64,000 nucleotides of DNA, from NCBI RefSeq assembly GCF_905220415.1, contig NC_059537.1, positions 14,649,795 through 14,713,794 on the forward strand, in the 5' to 3' direction. The position numbers and the translations under genes were made by a program. Numbering within the stretch: the stretch's first letter is position 1; every line of letters begins with the position of its first letter. Below the pieces are notes generated by a model, which worked only from the letters and a program-made list of their open reading frames with translations, searched no databases and was not told the origin of the DNA. Positions 23,457 to 36,212 of this stretch are shown in pieces. This DNA comes from Colias croceus (lineage: Eukaryota > Arthropoda > Insecta > Lepidoptera > Pieridae).

Positions 23457-24071
23457 CCCACCAAAAACATAAATGTAAAAATTGGAGCCGAGTTCAATCG
23501 TTGACTTAATTTGCCAAAAAAAAGAAATGAGATCTAAATGTGTGCCAAGTTCTGCAGACAGTCCAGAAATTTATTTACAAAGATGTATTAAGTTCTTAGG
23601 TTGACTGAAAACTCAATTGTTTTATTTTCCCTTAGAGAACAATGTTTATTCCAAAATATAACTTTTTTAATTTGAATAATATAATTATTTTCACAAAGCA
23701 AACAACTAATGACCTATTGAACCCCATAATTTGATGAGGCTAGTTTTACATAGGTACTGTTTATATTTTGTGAGGTTCTAAAAACTAGCCTCATCAAATT
23801 ATGGGGTTCAATAGGTCATTAGTTGTTTGCTTTGTGAAAATAATTATATTATTCAAATTAAAAAAGTTATATTTTGGAATAAACATTGTTCTCTAAGGGA
23901 AAATAAAACAATTGAGTTTTCAGTCAACCTAAGAACTTAATACATCTTTGTAAATAAATTTCTGGACTGTCTGCAGAACTTGGCACACATTTAGATCTCA
24001 TTTCTTTTCTTTGGCAAATTAAGTCAACGATTGAACTCGGCTCCAATTTTTACATTCATGTTTTTGGTGGG
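23457..24071. repeat. Terminal palindrome, right copy (291-nt arms)
   Basis: The arms 23457-23747 and 23781-24071 pair around a 33-nt loop. The loop is the reverse complement of the left copy's loop with a few changes, which shows that the whole palindrome is inverted relative to the left copy. It ends the right arm of the giant inverted repeat. Confidence 0.85.
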
Positions 24072-24967
24072 ATTGTGACTTCACGCTTGACAATGTGTAA
24101 ATAAACTGACCTGTGAAATATGGAGTAGTGAAAAATACTGTGTTGGATCGCGGGTTTGGTTAACTTTAACTTTATTGTAATTATAATGACTTACAATAAT
24201 AAGTAAACAGAATAAATGTGAATCAATAAAACAAGCACCGTATTCTACCTAACAATAATTGTTCATTTCGTCTTGAACTCTACGTTTGAATGATAGGTAC
24301 GCTTAGATTTTTTTCTGTATATTTAAATCCTTGTGAAGATTTTAATAATAATTGTATTTCAAAGAATATGTTATTGCTATAACAAATGCAGACTATTTTT
24401 TTGTCAAATCCTGATACTTCATAACTTTTAGATTAAATCTTTTCAAGCTCTAGCTTCTGGCCCGGTTTTGTGTACAAAAGATACGAGTTGTTTTTTGCAT
24501 TCAAAAAAGAGTACTGGTTTTTGATCCGGTGAAATATAGATGTGTAATCAAAACTGAACTAGCATACACTGTATTGATTTCTTCTAGTTTTTATCCTGCT
24601 TCCGCTCTTCCATTTTTAATAGACTTCCATGAACAATTGCTTTGTTTAGAAATGTCGAATGGACAAAAATATTGTTACAAAAGTCAAGTGCAATCGATTG
24701 CCAAGGTACAAAGTTCTGTTGGATAGAATATTATTCGTTTTCATAACTCTATTCAGTCGGTAAAGGACCTTTACGACGAAGTTTCAAGATCTTTTGTGCT
24801 GTTCAGTGTTCACTAGTTGTTTTTGACCATTTGACCTTAAGAAATTCCTAGTGCAGTTAGTTGTGGATGCATATTCTCATTTCCACCCATGTTATAAAAA
24901 GGAAGGCATAAGGATTTATGGCGAGGTAAAGGAGAGTAAATTTATAGAACCACGATTTTATAAACTA

Positions 24968-25150
24968 CTAGTGGTCCGCCCCGGCTTCGCCCGTGGTTCA
25001 TATTTCGCAATAAAAGGTAGCCTATGTCCTTTCTCGAGTATCAAAATATCTCTATACCAAATTTCATGCAAATTGGTTCAGTAGTTTAGGCGTGATTGAG
25101 TAACAGACAGACAGACAGAGTTACTTTCGCATTTATAATATTAGTATGGA
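24968..25150 (-). mobile_element. Helitron-like element, family C
   Basis: On the - strand it begins TCCATACTAATATTATAAAT, then GTCTGTCTG repeats, and ends CGGACCACTAG after a GGGC-GAA-GCC hairpin. Non-coding, 183 bp. Confidence 0.7.
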
Positions 25151-26185
25151 TAAAAGCATACAATTCTGAAAATTTTCAATGACCTGACATTGGCAAGTAA
25201 TGAACGTGTTTCGTGTATTTTTCATACTTCACAGCGACCAAAAAATATTCGTTGAACCAAAATAAGCTATTGAAAGTAAAGAAAATGTAGTTTGAAAAAA
25301 ATATGGGTCGCATCTGAAAAGAGCGGGAACGCGACACGAGTTGGTAAATTGGACAATAATTTGTGGCTCTGCTCATAGAAAATGTGAAACACGCTTTAAA
25401 ACCGAGATTCACTTTAATTTGTTTTAAAAGTTGATATAACAGTTTTTAAATTGCAATGCCATAAACGTACAATTGAGTACGTCACAGAGCTGAAGTAGAT
25501 AATTCTCTACTAAGGACATTTTGAGTCTTTCAACGGTTATGTCCATTTTCCCATTCCCATTGTTGAATGTTTAAACTCCAAACTATTTTGATATTTCAAC
25601 ATACTCCGTGGATAAAATACCAGAGTTTGTCTGATTAAATCGTGAAATTTCTAAGTTTATGCAGCCAGATTTTCAGAGCGCTAGATGGAGCTTCGGTTCA
25701 CCACTCCGCACAAACGTTTACCCACGAAATGCGGTTCAGCAACTCATTAATCCGTTAATCCAAGAAAATCCATTATCTACTTTATCAAACGTGAAATTCA
25801 ACCGTGTACTGTATTTTTAAAATTCATTCGTAAAGCGCAGCCACTACCGCTGGCAGTAATTAAATCTAATTTATGCTGTATTCAACCTGCTTCTAAAGAG
25901 GATTTGTGTCAGCGTGCTCTCATTAGTGTTAAATAATGAACCGTGTTAACCTTTTTCGAAATCATTTTACACCGGGATGGCAATTTTTATCAACCTTTTG
26001 TTATTATAATATAGCCTTGGCCCAGGGAATTACGGTAATGTTATACCCTTAATCATTTCTTGCATTTAGCCTGCTTAATGTGGACTATATTGTGGGCGGC
26101 TTGAAGGACCTTTTTGCGAGTATATATTACATGTTTATTTTTGTGTCAACTAATTGTGCTTAAATAAATTCACATTTATATGAGA

Positions 26186-26318
26186 CTAGCTGCGCTCCGC
26201 GGTTTCACCCTCGTGCCTCCGCAAGAATTTTTCAAATCGGACCAGTAGTTCCTGGAGTAGCGTGTTCAAACAAACAAAAAAACAAACAAACTCTTCAGCT
26301 TTATAATACTAGTATAGA
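26186..26318 (-). mobile_element. Helitron-like element, family L, internally deleted
   Basis: On the - strand: TCTATACTAGTATTATAAAG, GTTTG repeats, the conserved ACTACTGGTCCGATTTGAAA type body, and the 3' hairpin then CAGCTAG. The middle third is missing. Confidence 0.7.
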
Positions 26319-26330
26319 TGTATTTATTTA

Positions 26331-26519
26331 CTAGCTTACCGCCCGCGGCTTCGCCCGCTTTGTCTAAAACCTAATAAATTATATACTAAAACCTTCCTCT
26401 TGAATCACTCTATCTATTAAAAAAAACAGCATTAAAATCCGTTGCGTAGTTTTAAAGATTTAAGCATACAAAGGGACATAGAGACAGAGAAAGCGACTTT
26501 GTTTTATACTATGTAGTGA
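26331..26519 (-). mobile_element. Helitron-like element, family G
   Basis: On the - strand: A/TCACTACATAGTATAAAAC ... GGTAAGCTAG/T, with a GCGGGC-GAA-GCCGC hairpin before the end. 189 bp, apparently complete, lying 12 bp from a family-L copy. Confidence 0.75.
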
Positions 26520-27386
26520 TGATGTAATTTGTATGCCTATACATCTCTATACGCAATATGATTACAACATTATTGACGGGCCGTAAAACGCAGCCTCCCG
26601 CTGGCCTTTTTCGTTTATTGTTATTCATTTTTCCTTCATTTTAATAAACTTCTTTACGTTCTATTGCAAGATGTCAGCCGTGGCCGGGCGTCAGTATTAA
26701 TTAGATTTTTCCCTCTTCTATTTACTTGGCAAAATATAGTCGGCCATTGCTCCGTAATTATTCTGTGGTTAAAATAATTTATGTGAGCAATAAATCGTGC
26801 GTTTTCCTTTTCGTTGAAATTGGCGTTAATTTATTTGTGAATTTTGTTGTTTCATTATTGTCGAATGTGTTTGTGTCTTCTTTTTTACGAGTGTAAACAG
26901 AATTGTTCGACTTAATGCTTCTTTCAATATTATTTCATAATTCACTCAATAAAACTTAGTATTTTCGCGTGTAATAACAATTTTTTACTCTTCTTTTCTT
27001 AACGTGACCCATGTGGATAGAGCTTTTAAGAAAAGGAGAGAAAAAAGCATTACGAATAACAAAAATATAACAAAACTACTGATTTCGGCATTTTCCTATA
27101 GTTTGGGCAATATTAATGAAAGCAAAAAATAAATGTCTAATTCGGTATTGTTTTGCGGAAAACAGAACACATGGGAGCATTACTATACACTAATACATGT
27201 TAGGCACAAGCGTTGTATACGAAACGCTGTATTTTTACCGACTACAAAAAGTTCCGGGTCAGTTAATTAACAAGTTTCATTTGAAACAAGGCGTGACTGC
27301 TAGTTTATCTTTTGTTAGGCTATTTTGTGTTACAGGAAGATGTAAAAAATACGCATTTCGACTTTAATGTGTTAAAGCATACATAC

Positions 27387-27530
27387 AACATGTTATTATA
27401 AATGCGAAGGTTTGTATGTTTGTTAATCCTTCACGCAAAACTGCTGAACGGATTTTCATGAAATTTGGCGTACACAAAGATAACTTGGATTATACATTAG
27501 ACGCGCACGATGCTGCGGGCGTAAAGCTAG
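27387..27530 (+). mobile_element. Helitron-like element, decayed
   Basis: ATTATAAATGCGAAGGTTTG body and GCGGGCGTAAAGCTAG end (CTAG 27527-27530). The 5' terminus is unclear. Confidence 0.5.
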
Positions 27531-30500
27531 TTTAAAATAAGGTAATTTCAACTCAAACTTAAATCCCCACTATAAAGTTTAATTTAAATCTTCTCTAATA
27601 ATCATTTCGTTCGTTTATTTGTATTGGCAGTAACGTCTGGACTGATTCAAATTGGACCATAATATTTTAGCTGTAACAGCACTGCAAGTCGAACTATCGT
27701 CTTAATTTTATCGGCAAACTTTGGGAGCTAACTGCGGGAGGGGATCACGCAGGCTTTGTGTTAGCCCTAGCAAATTTGCATTCGTATATTGACCGGAGCC
27801 CGAGTGCTTGGATTTACCTTTTAATTCTGTTATTTTGGTCATGCGTTGCTTCACTGTTTTGTTAACTTTGAAAGTAGGAGTGCAATTAATGTCAATACTT
27901 AACTAGTAATTTGTAGATTTTGGTGAATGGAACAAGGTATTGTTTATTAATTTCTCTTGTAAATAAAGACAAAATATTTATTTAACATATGATTTGATGT
28001 CATCATGTCAATATTTAGTTAGCAAATTCCTTCACCCCGTTACGAAGAAAGCTAACCTAAAAATACGGTTTCGCGGCAAGAGCGCTATTCTTTGCAGTTA
28101 TTTCTAGACTTGTTTCACCTGAAACACCAATTAAATGAAACAAGCTTTGAAGACGAGTGTTCTATACAAATACCGACTCTCACCGAAATGTTATTATTTA
28201 ATTTCGTTCACGCTACGGCCACTAATTGGACACGATAATTAATTTAACGACCTTTATAAGTTATAAACTATGACTATTTGATAATATTGCGGTGTATATA
28301 ATTATAGTTTCTTGCCTCCCGGTACACCCGAGCTGCGGTATTTAATGCTTCTATGTGAAATATGTTTCATTTGCTTATTCACTCTCGGCAAAATATAATT
28401 ACGTATATACAATACAATGCCGTGCACAGTAAGTTGCACCGTAATCTTTATCTTTTCTATAAATAACTGTAATTTTTTGCGATATACATATTTCTAAGAA
28501 ACATGCAGTTATTTAGTACAACATCTCCTAAAGACAGAAAAGCTTAATTTTAATAATTATAAAAAAAAATGTCTAAAAGAACAACTCCAAAAAGTCCTAT
28601 GTTTGTGTGTGAAATATTTTATAAACTCTATTTTTAAAACTTACCTTTGTTTCACACTGCGACAATACAATACAATGAAACAGTGAAACTTTACCAAATA
28701 TGTTATCAAATTTATTTCATACAACAGAAGAAACTTATAAAAGTATAGAGCGTGTATCTTGGCACTATTAGCTTAACTAAAACAAATACTTTGCTATCGG
28801 AGTAAATAAACACATTTGTACAATCTGATACTCCCAACTTTGCCCACTAAAAACTTCGCAAATTCGGTTACAATGTAAGGCTCACTACACACGAGGTTTT
28901 TTTTGTAATTATTTTCATAGAGTCAACAATAAAGACAGTGATTGGTTAAAATAATATATACAGGGTTCAAAGTGTGGCTTTCACAAACTAAAGCTTGTAT
29001 AGATAATAATTAGGATTCTTTGACTTTTGAGTGTTTAAATTTGTAAAAAATATAGTATGTTTTTGTTGTTTTATTGTAAAGAAACAAACTTAGAAACAAG
29101 CTTATTGAAATCATTAGATGAAGCACTGTTATTCCATAATATACTTATTTCAAATGTCAGTATAATAAAATATGCCCATAACTAATATTTTTCAACTGTA
29201 GTAGGTACAATATAATTATTTTCTGCATTTTCTACCAAAAACACAGAATGAATTCGTACCGTTAATTTTAACTACTTTAGCGAATGGAGTCGCAAGTTTA
29301 AATTTCAATACAGTCGCTATAATGTGCCTCCCTGATACCGCTCTCTGTTTGGATTTGAATATTTGTTTACTCCATTATATTTTAACATCGCGTTGAATAG
29401 AGAAAATCTAATTATCCAATTGCTTTGAATGGAAACGCTGTTTCGGCATTATCAAATGAAACCCCAATTTTAACGTCCTTCCTTATATAATGCAGTCCTT
29501 TGTGAATGTATTGAAAAAATCAGTATTATAATATTATGTGGAAAGGAAGAATAAATTGACGGCTTTTGTTAAATCCTATAATGAGATTATTAATATACCC
29601 CCCTTTTTTGTTTCGACAGAAAATCTTTTGATAAGTTGCGGGTTTTAACGATTGAATAATTAAAAGATATACAAAATATATATAAGAAAGAAAAATCGGA
29701 AAATATATATTTATTAATTTGAGAAAAATGTACTTGTAATGAAAGCTAAGCTTTGGTGTAGTTGAGCTTTCAAGGTTGAACAAATTAGAAAAGTTGATGG
29801 ATTAATATCTTAAGTTGTTATAATTTTCATTGACAAGCGCGGTGATATAAACGTGATCATCTAATTCTACATTATTCAGGAATTATTTTAACGGTAACAA
29901 GGTTGTGGGCTACCGTATCATCGCAATAATAATTGTGCATGCGAGTTAGTCAGTGAGTCCGCTATGCTTTCACGTCTTAACGACTGAACCAATTTTGATG
30001 TAACTCAGAACATAGATGAGGTATAGCAAGATACTGCTATCAATAAGCTGGTGATATTATATCTGCAACCGCTCGTGTACAACTTGCCTAACTACAAACA
30101 AAACATATGTAAATGTTCAATTTTCGTGAGCTCGTTTTCTTTGTAACGCACTATGTGTAGGGGCGTGATCGGAATACAAGAATTTGAAGTAAAAAATGGA
30201 CAATTGGAACCGCCGTTTGGGACAACGTCTCGAATTGAATAAGAATTTGTTTAGTTTCCAATTTATGTCGCCGTTGTTTTGCGATACTGTTGAAGAAGGT
30301 ACGGAGACACTTTATTTTTGTAAAAAACTATGGTGGGAGTTGCCTTTTAACGTAATATGTGTTTGTAAGTCACATTTAAAATTCGTGAATGAATTTTGAA
30401 CAAAATTCTGATCCAAAAATGTAGCATCCACATTCCACACGCCTAGCACATAATTTTTCTTTTTCAAAAAAAGGCATCCATAGAAGTTATGAAATCCCAC

Positions 30501-32589
30501 CATCTGTCATTCATACTTGAAAAACGTCAAAAAATATTATTTTTTATATAAATTGAATCCGCGTTTGTGGCTCTTGTGTGAGCGTTCAATTAACGCTGTG
30601 CGCTGCGGCTTCGCTACGTTTGGGAACACGAGAATCAAAATCTAGTGCAGAATGAATATATTTACAGTATCGATATTGAATAGAATATTTATCAAAAACA
30701 TTTTACATATTTCAACAATTCTAAATCTATTTTCATGAATGGTGCGTGCACGCGCGGTTTCGAAAATAAATCTAAAATACATGATAGCTAGTTGCTCGTC
30801 CTGGCTCCGTTTGATTTTATACGATTTTTCGATGAGTTTGAGTGTTGTGCCCATTATCACACTTTATATTTTCTATTGTAGTTAATTGTCTCAGACAACT
30901 TATAATAACACGTCATTCTATAAAAAACAGTATTTGTACGTTACCTTATTTGTAAGACAATTATAATATATATTTTTTTAATAGTTCAGATAATTCCTTT
31001 GATTAAGCCTATTAAAATGTAGCATAATATTTCAAACACATAACGAAAAAGAATATAATATTAAGTCAACACTGTGTTTTCAAAAGAAATGAAATCAAAA
31101 GATAATTTTAATTAAATATAAGTGAAATAAAATCTCAGCTGGCTTACTTAAAAGTTGTTTATTTAGCATTCCAAATGAAATTTTTCAGTGTCGCTTCCAA
31201 GTTGCTAACTTTGCGAGTCTTTGAGTTACTGTGTGCACTTAAACGGCTGGTACAAGGTGAGAGCGAAGCGATTTATTACTTATAGGATACATTTTAATTG
31301 TATAGGTTATAATATAATAAAGAGTAATGGATCATGGAAAATCGAAATCTTTCAATTTTATTATTATTTAGTGCTAATTATAATTTCCCACGTAGTAAAA
31401 CACAAATCTTTTAATGTATAGGGTAGGTACATTGAATTTATAATAGGCGAGCTTAGTATATTTTTAAACTTTATATTGTGGTTCCTCTTGTTGTTAATAG
31501 CGTAAAAAAGGTTTTCCCGGTTTTATTTTAGCGTTCACAGATTTCTAAATAACAAAGTAATAATGATACTTAATTATTATAAATACGTGTAAGTAGTTAC
31601 CTACTTAAAGTTCTTACATCTTCTACAATTTACATTACCTCAGAATCAACAAAACGCGCGGCACACAAAAATCGCTCAGCGCTTGCATCCAGCGCTTTCC
31701 GCTAAGCGGTGTCCACTGCGCTTTGCATATCGCAAGTGCTGCATTGTGAGATATTGCGCTGTGACAGCGCTGCACGCTGGACGCCGCTGACAGCCTGGAC
31801 TCCATTTAACTCGGAAATCTGATATGCGTGTAGACAATTTTGTTCTTTTCAGTCTCATAGATCTATTATTCATTATTGGATTGGGTATAGAAATATTTTC
31901 TTGGACTGATATAGAGATTTCTTGCATCCTTATTAGGATGTTGTAGATGAAATTAACAAAATAGATGAATTTTCGATAATAATTTTACCTACATTTGATG
32001 ATATCTACTATGCAACTTTTTAATAAAATATTAGATTACAACAATTTTATCTGTTTTTACTATGACCATTGAGTTAAAAAGTTGATGAAATTTTTATTGA
32101 ATTCTTTAGTTTATAAAGACTAACTACGTACTTAATCACTAAATTGCCCATAAAATATGAACAGTCAGATCCAAATACAATTATAATTCTATACATAATG
32201 TAAATGAACTGAAGTTAGATGAGTAAAGTTCCTCCTCAGAGGGACTCGGTACTCAAGTATTTCCTTCCGTATCATCTAATATGGATCTTATCTCAGCTCG
32301 TACTTACTGTTCAAATTAATTATAGTTTCTTCATTTTGGAAGTTGAATTTTGAGTGTTTCTTGTTTGACCAATCTTGGTACGTAGTTAGTTATTAAAGTA
32401 ATAATAAAGGTAGAGTTTTGATATTTGTTAGAGATTAATATAGGTATATTTTTTATACAGCCGTCTTTAAACGTAGTTTAATTAATTAGATGTGAAATGC
32501 ACTGCAGTGCTTTTAAAACTGAAGAAAATCAAGTTTTGTGTGTTTATTGTGTACTGTATCTGGCAAAAATTATTGCTAATCAATATTAG
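27531..32589. other. Intronic sequence, little recognised
   Basis: Mostly AT-rich. A degenerate Helitron-like body may lie at 29935-30050 (GTTAGTCAGTGAGTCCGCTA, CTGAACCAATTTTGATGTAA). A GC-rich block with several AGCGC motifs at 31655-31800 may be a decayed MITE. The same lack of features holds for 24072-24967, 25151-26185 and 26520-27386. Confidence 0.45.
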
Positions 32590-32773
32590 AAAAAAATGTT
32601 GTGTTGTTTTATGAAACCACGGTAAAAGTGAAACTTTTTTTCACACTATAGACATTTAACTAAAAATTATCATATTTGTACGATAATTATCGTACGTATC
32701 GTGCGTTATGCGACATGCGCTACACAGACCAAAAAGTTTGAGACGATGTAATAAAAGTTTCACTTTAAAAATA
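32590..32773 (+). repeat. Hairpin-bearing repeat, copy 2
   Basis: Shares both ends with the unit at 5491-5651 (AAAAGTGAAACT...AGTTTCACTTT and the ATGAAACCACGG flank). The middle differs: one half of the GC-rich stem is replaced by AT-rich sequence with its own small palindrome (ACGATAATTATCGT). Confidence 0.55.
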
Positions 32774-33389
32774 AGGCATTCTATAACTTATAAGAAACGG
32801 TCAAATATTTTCTGACCTTTGCAGGACAGTAAGATTGATCACATACTACAATATAACATTGTATTTAGCAAATATTCCGAAGTCTCTCGGGGCTAAATGA
32901 GGCCAAACTATTATCCCCTGGAGACTGTTATCTCAATTAAACGTTAAATAATATTAGTAACTTTTGCCTGCGGTTTTACTCTCGAATTAATCAAATTATT
33001 ATAATGTTACAGGTTAAAATGACTCTCTCACGCGTCCTACTATAAAATACAGATTTAGTTACGCGCAAATAACGTGCGAAGGTAGAATTTTGCACATTGA
33101 AGTAACGATTTTATGCCCGTATTACCTTGGTATAATTTTAGTTAGTGTTATTTATGTTTAGTGTAAGTATTGTATATAAATTAATATGTGTTAATATCGC
33201 GCTCTATCTTTAGTTAAAATTATATTAAAATAATTCACAATCTTTGTTCTAATCAACATTCACACAAATAATTCACAACACAAGTATGCAAACATCAAAC
33301 CCGCATCTCCACGTCAAGTGCAACAGTACAATATAAGGTACAATACGTACACAAGGCTATATATTTTTCAGTATAATTAACGTTATTAT

Positions 33390-33620
33390 GACCGCCTCCT
33401 TGGTACAGTGGTTAACGCGTGAGCGTAGAACCGAGAGGTCCTGGGTTCGATTCCCGGTGGAGACGAAGAAAAAAAAAATGTCTCGGTCTGGTAGGACACA
33501 GAAGGCTGATCACCTACTTGTCCCTAAAGAAAATCGATCAGTGAAACAGATGTATGCATAATGCATCTGCCCCTTACCCCACTACGGGGACACGGGACTT
33601 CACTATGTGGCACTCGACCC
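33390..33620 (+). repeat. tRNA-derived SINE
   Basis: A tRNA-like head with A box TGGTACAGTGG (33401-33411) and a perfect B box GGTTCGATTCC (33444-33454). It is followed by an A run (33469-33478) and a body starting TGTCTCGGTCTGGTAGGACA. The acceptor stem pairs poorly, so this is a polymerase III SINE rather than a functional tRNA gene. From memory, the body resembles a SINE common in noctuid moths. Similar GC-rich sequence continues to about 33720 and may belong to it. Confidence 0.65.
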
Positions 33621-34592
33621 ACATGCCCAGTGGTGCTTGAGCCCCGGGCACCCGCAGCTCGCTCCTCGCCAGGGGTCCTGCTTAATTGGTAGTTGACACA
33701 GTTCCCGCGGCAACTGTTTCGGCTGATTATTACTTGGAGTCTTGTTAAGTACCTCTGTGCTGTGTTCATGAATATTTTTTGGTCTTGATTTAGGGGAAGC
33801 GTTTATTTTGTATTGTTTGACAAGAAGTAAGTATAAGCTGTATTTCATAATACGAGTATTAGAGCTTAGTAAAGAGCAAATAAAGAGCTTTCTGTAATAA
33901 AGAAGACAAAATCTTTGTTAATGTTTGAATAACTAACTTACCCTTTTTACAGCTTAATATTTAATAGGTATGTCTAGTTAATTCACATTGTTAAATTCTC
34001 AGACATTTATTAGCGCGTTCAACTTTTCAATAAACAAAAAGATAACAAACTTTTTTAAACACAAAAGTAGAGCTACAATGAGAGTACATTTTATTTAATA
34101 AATATAAAACTCTAAAATAACATAAGTTTACTTTTTGCGCAAAAATACAAGACGTTTCATCGTACGAACTAAAACTAGGCAATAGTTGAATACAGGTAAC
34201 CTAGACAATGGACCTAGGTCATACATAAATCCTCCAACTTGGACTTGTCCTACACGACGCTATTGTTATACGATAATATATTATATTTAGCTCCAATGAT
34301 ATTGCACCAATGTACTATGAAATTATATACACTTAGATTTAGTAATATTAAATTCATTTTGAAATCAAATACAGTAGAAAGCTTCATTTACTATTGTTGA
34401 TAGCAGCGAATATTGCTGATTAATTTTATAACATATTTTGTATTAAAATAGATCAATATTTACAATAATTATGAATTTATTAAAAAAAATACCGTCACTA
34501 TTAGCAGTCTATTTAAAGGCTACAGAAGCTTGGCAGTTGACTCAAGCATATTTTGTACGTAATCGACAAAGATCTATAGTTTTATAATATTA

Positions 34593-34781
34593 CTAGCTTA
34601 CCGCCCGCGGCTTCGCCCGCTTTGTCTAAAACCTAATAAATTATATACTTAAACCTTCCCCTTGAATCACTCTATCTATTAAAAAAAACCGCATCAAAAT
34701 CCGTTGCGTAGTTTTAAAGATTTAAGCATACAAAGGGATATAGGGACAGAGAAAGCGACTTTGTTTTATACTATGTAGTGA
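34593..34781 (-). mobile_element. Helitron-like element, family G
   Basis: Same length (189 bp) and nearly the same sequence as the copy at 26331-26519, with both ends and the A/T insertion context intact. Confidence 0.75.
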
Positions 34782-36068
34782 TTATGTTAGTGGAAATTTA
34801 CGTAAAATGGACTAAATACCCCACATTTCCCACGTAAAAAGCTTTAACTGAACTTTTCATGGTCTCTAACCTCCATTTCGGTTTCTGCCGTCGGTGGTAA
34901 ATGTTAAAAATACTTACCTATGTAATGACGATTCGAAAGTGCTACTAAATAGTAGTCTAATTGAATAAATGAATGTTTGAGTTTGTTTGAGTTTGAAACA
35001 GGAATTCCAAAGTATACCGTAAACGGGTTTGCATTCGACTAATCGAGATAAATACGACTTTGTTTCCTTTGATACGTGTTGTTTGATCTCTTATTGTTAC
35101 TGATTACTCTCTTCTTGTTTGTAAGCGATGTTGCAACTTATAATTGCCTTGCTGGCTTTTATATGAGCGGTGATTTAGCGGCTGTTTGCGATTTCGCAGT
35201 GAATTATGAGTTGCTGATTACTCGTACTGCTTATAACAGAAGCTGTCTTTACCCAAAATTAGTCATTATTTAGTCAGTTATTTTTCATTAGGAATAATAC
35301 CTGTATACACATTTAAATTCTATTGAATTAGCATACTAAACCTTGACGAACTTTTGTACAAAAAATAATTATTTCATCACCACGGAATCGTATTATTATG
35401 AACGACTCCTGACTTAATCGATTTAATAAAACCAATATAATAATAAATTTACCTTAAGAAAGATCCAGGTAATAAAATAAAATCTATAATGATACAAAGT
35501 GTAGATCAAAGAAGGTGAGGTCCGATGCGGGCCCTGGCTGAAAGGGACTCATCTACATAAGTAAATTGAAATCCCGATATTTACGCCTTAAATATACGCT
35601 TAATGATTTTAGTTCAAATCGCATTATATTCGTTTAGTTTGTGGCCGATTTCAAAGGAATTAATCTGTTTTTGGGATTAATCTTGTGTGAAATCGAGTAT
35701 TTGTTACTATTCATACCTATTCACTGGATCTGAATCCATATAAACGTGAAAGTTTGTGTTTATGGCGTAGCCTAGATTAACATAGGATAGGTATTTTTTT
35801 CAGGATTTTTGAAGCAATCGAGTATAATAAAAGCGAATTTTGTAAATAATAGTTCTTTACCTACTATATAATATATAAACTGATCATTAATTTTAATATT
35901 CAAAATGAACACTTATGTCTTAAATATATAAGAATGTAATTAAACGTGTCACAACAAAGCGCGCAGTATTGCGCAATTGCTGACATTTTTCTCAGCCAAG
36001 CCACGTCCACACTGAACGAGCTTCGCGCAGCAGTTGCTTCGCTCGCCTGCTCGCTCTGTGAGGACCCG

Positions 36069-36212
36069 CCTTATTTATTTATAAATACTTTATTGCACTT
36101 AAATATAACAAAACAAGAAATACAAACTCTTAAATATAACTTACACTAAGTACAATTGGCGGTCTTATCGCTTAGAGCGATTTCTTCCAGACAACCTTTG
36201 GTACAATAGAGG
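36069..36212 (-). repeat. LINE 3' end
   Basis: On the - strand: CCAAAGGTTGTCTGGAAGAA, ATCGCTCTAAGCGATAAGAC, then a GTGCAATAAAG signal and an AT-rich tail. Same family type as at 329-478 but better preserved. Confidence 0.55.

Larger units (their letters stand above)
12531..24071. mobile_element. Giant nested inverted-repeat element, unclassified
   Basis: The left arm (12531-14744) and the right arm (17361-24071) are inverted copies of each other. After removing later insertions each arm is about 2.0 kb. They surround a unique core of about 2.6 kb (14745-17360). Both outer ends start with CCCACCAAAAACATAAATG and both outer flanks carry AT next to the end. At the inner ends both arms stop at the same TCTAGA. 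Arm differences are scattered single bases and small gaps, so the arms are similar but not identical. No transposase frame was seen in arms or core, so if it is a transposon it is non-autonomous. It could be a foldback-type element with very long terminal repeats, or a local inverted duplication of an older repeat cluster. The reason to prefer one element is that the outer palindromes sit exactly at both extremes. Confidence 0.7.

Noticed and set aside
30642..30860. A 72-residue - strand frame
   Set aside because: No family resemblance or coding periodicity seen; length is within chance for AT-rich DNA.
33390..33462. A possible functional tRNA gene with intact A and B boxes
   Set aside because: The acceptor arm does not pair well and an A run plus a SINE body follow directly; it is better explained as a tRNA-derived SINE head.
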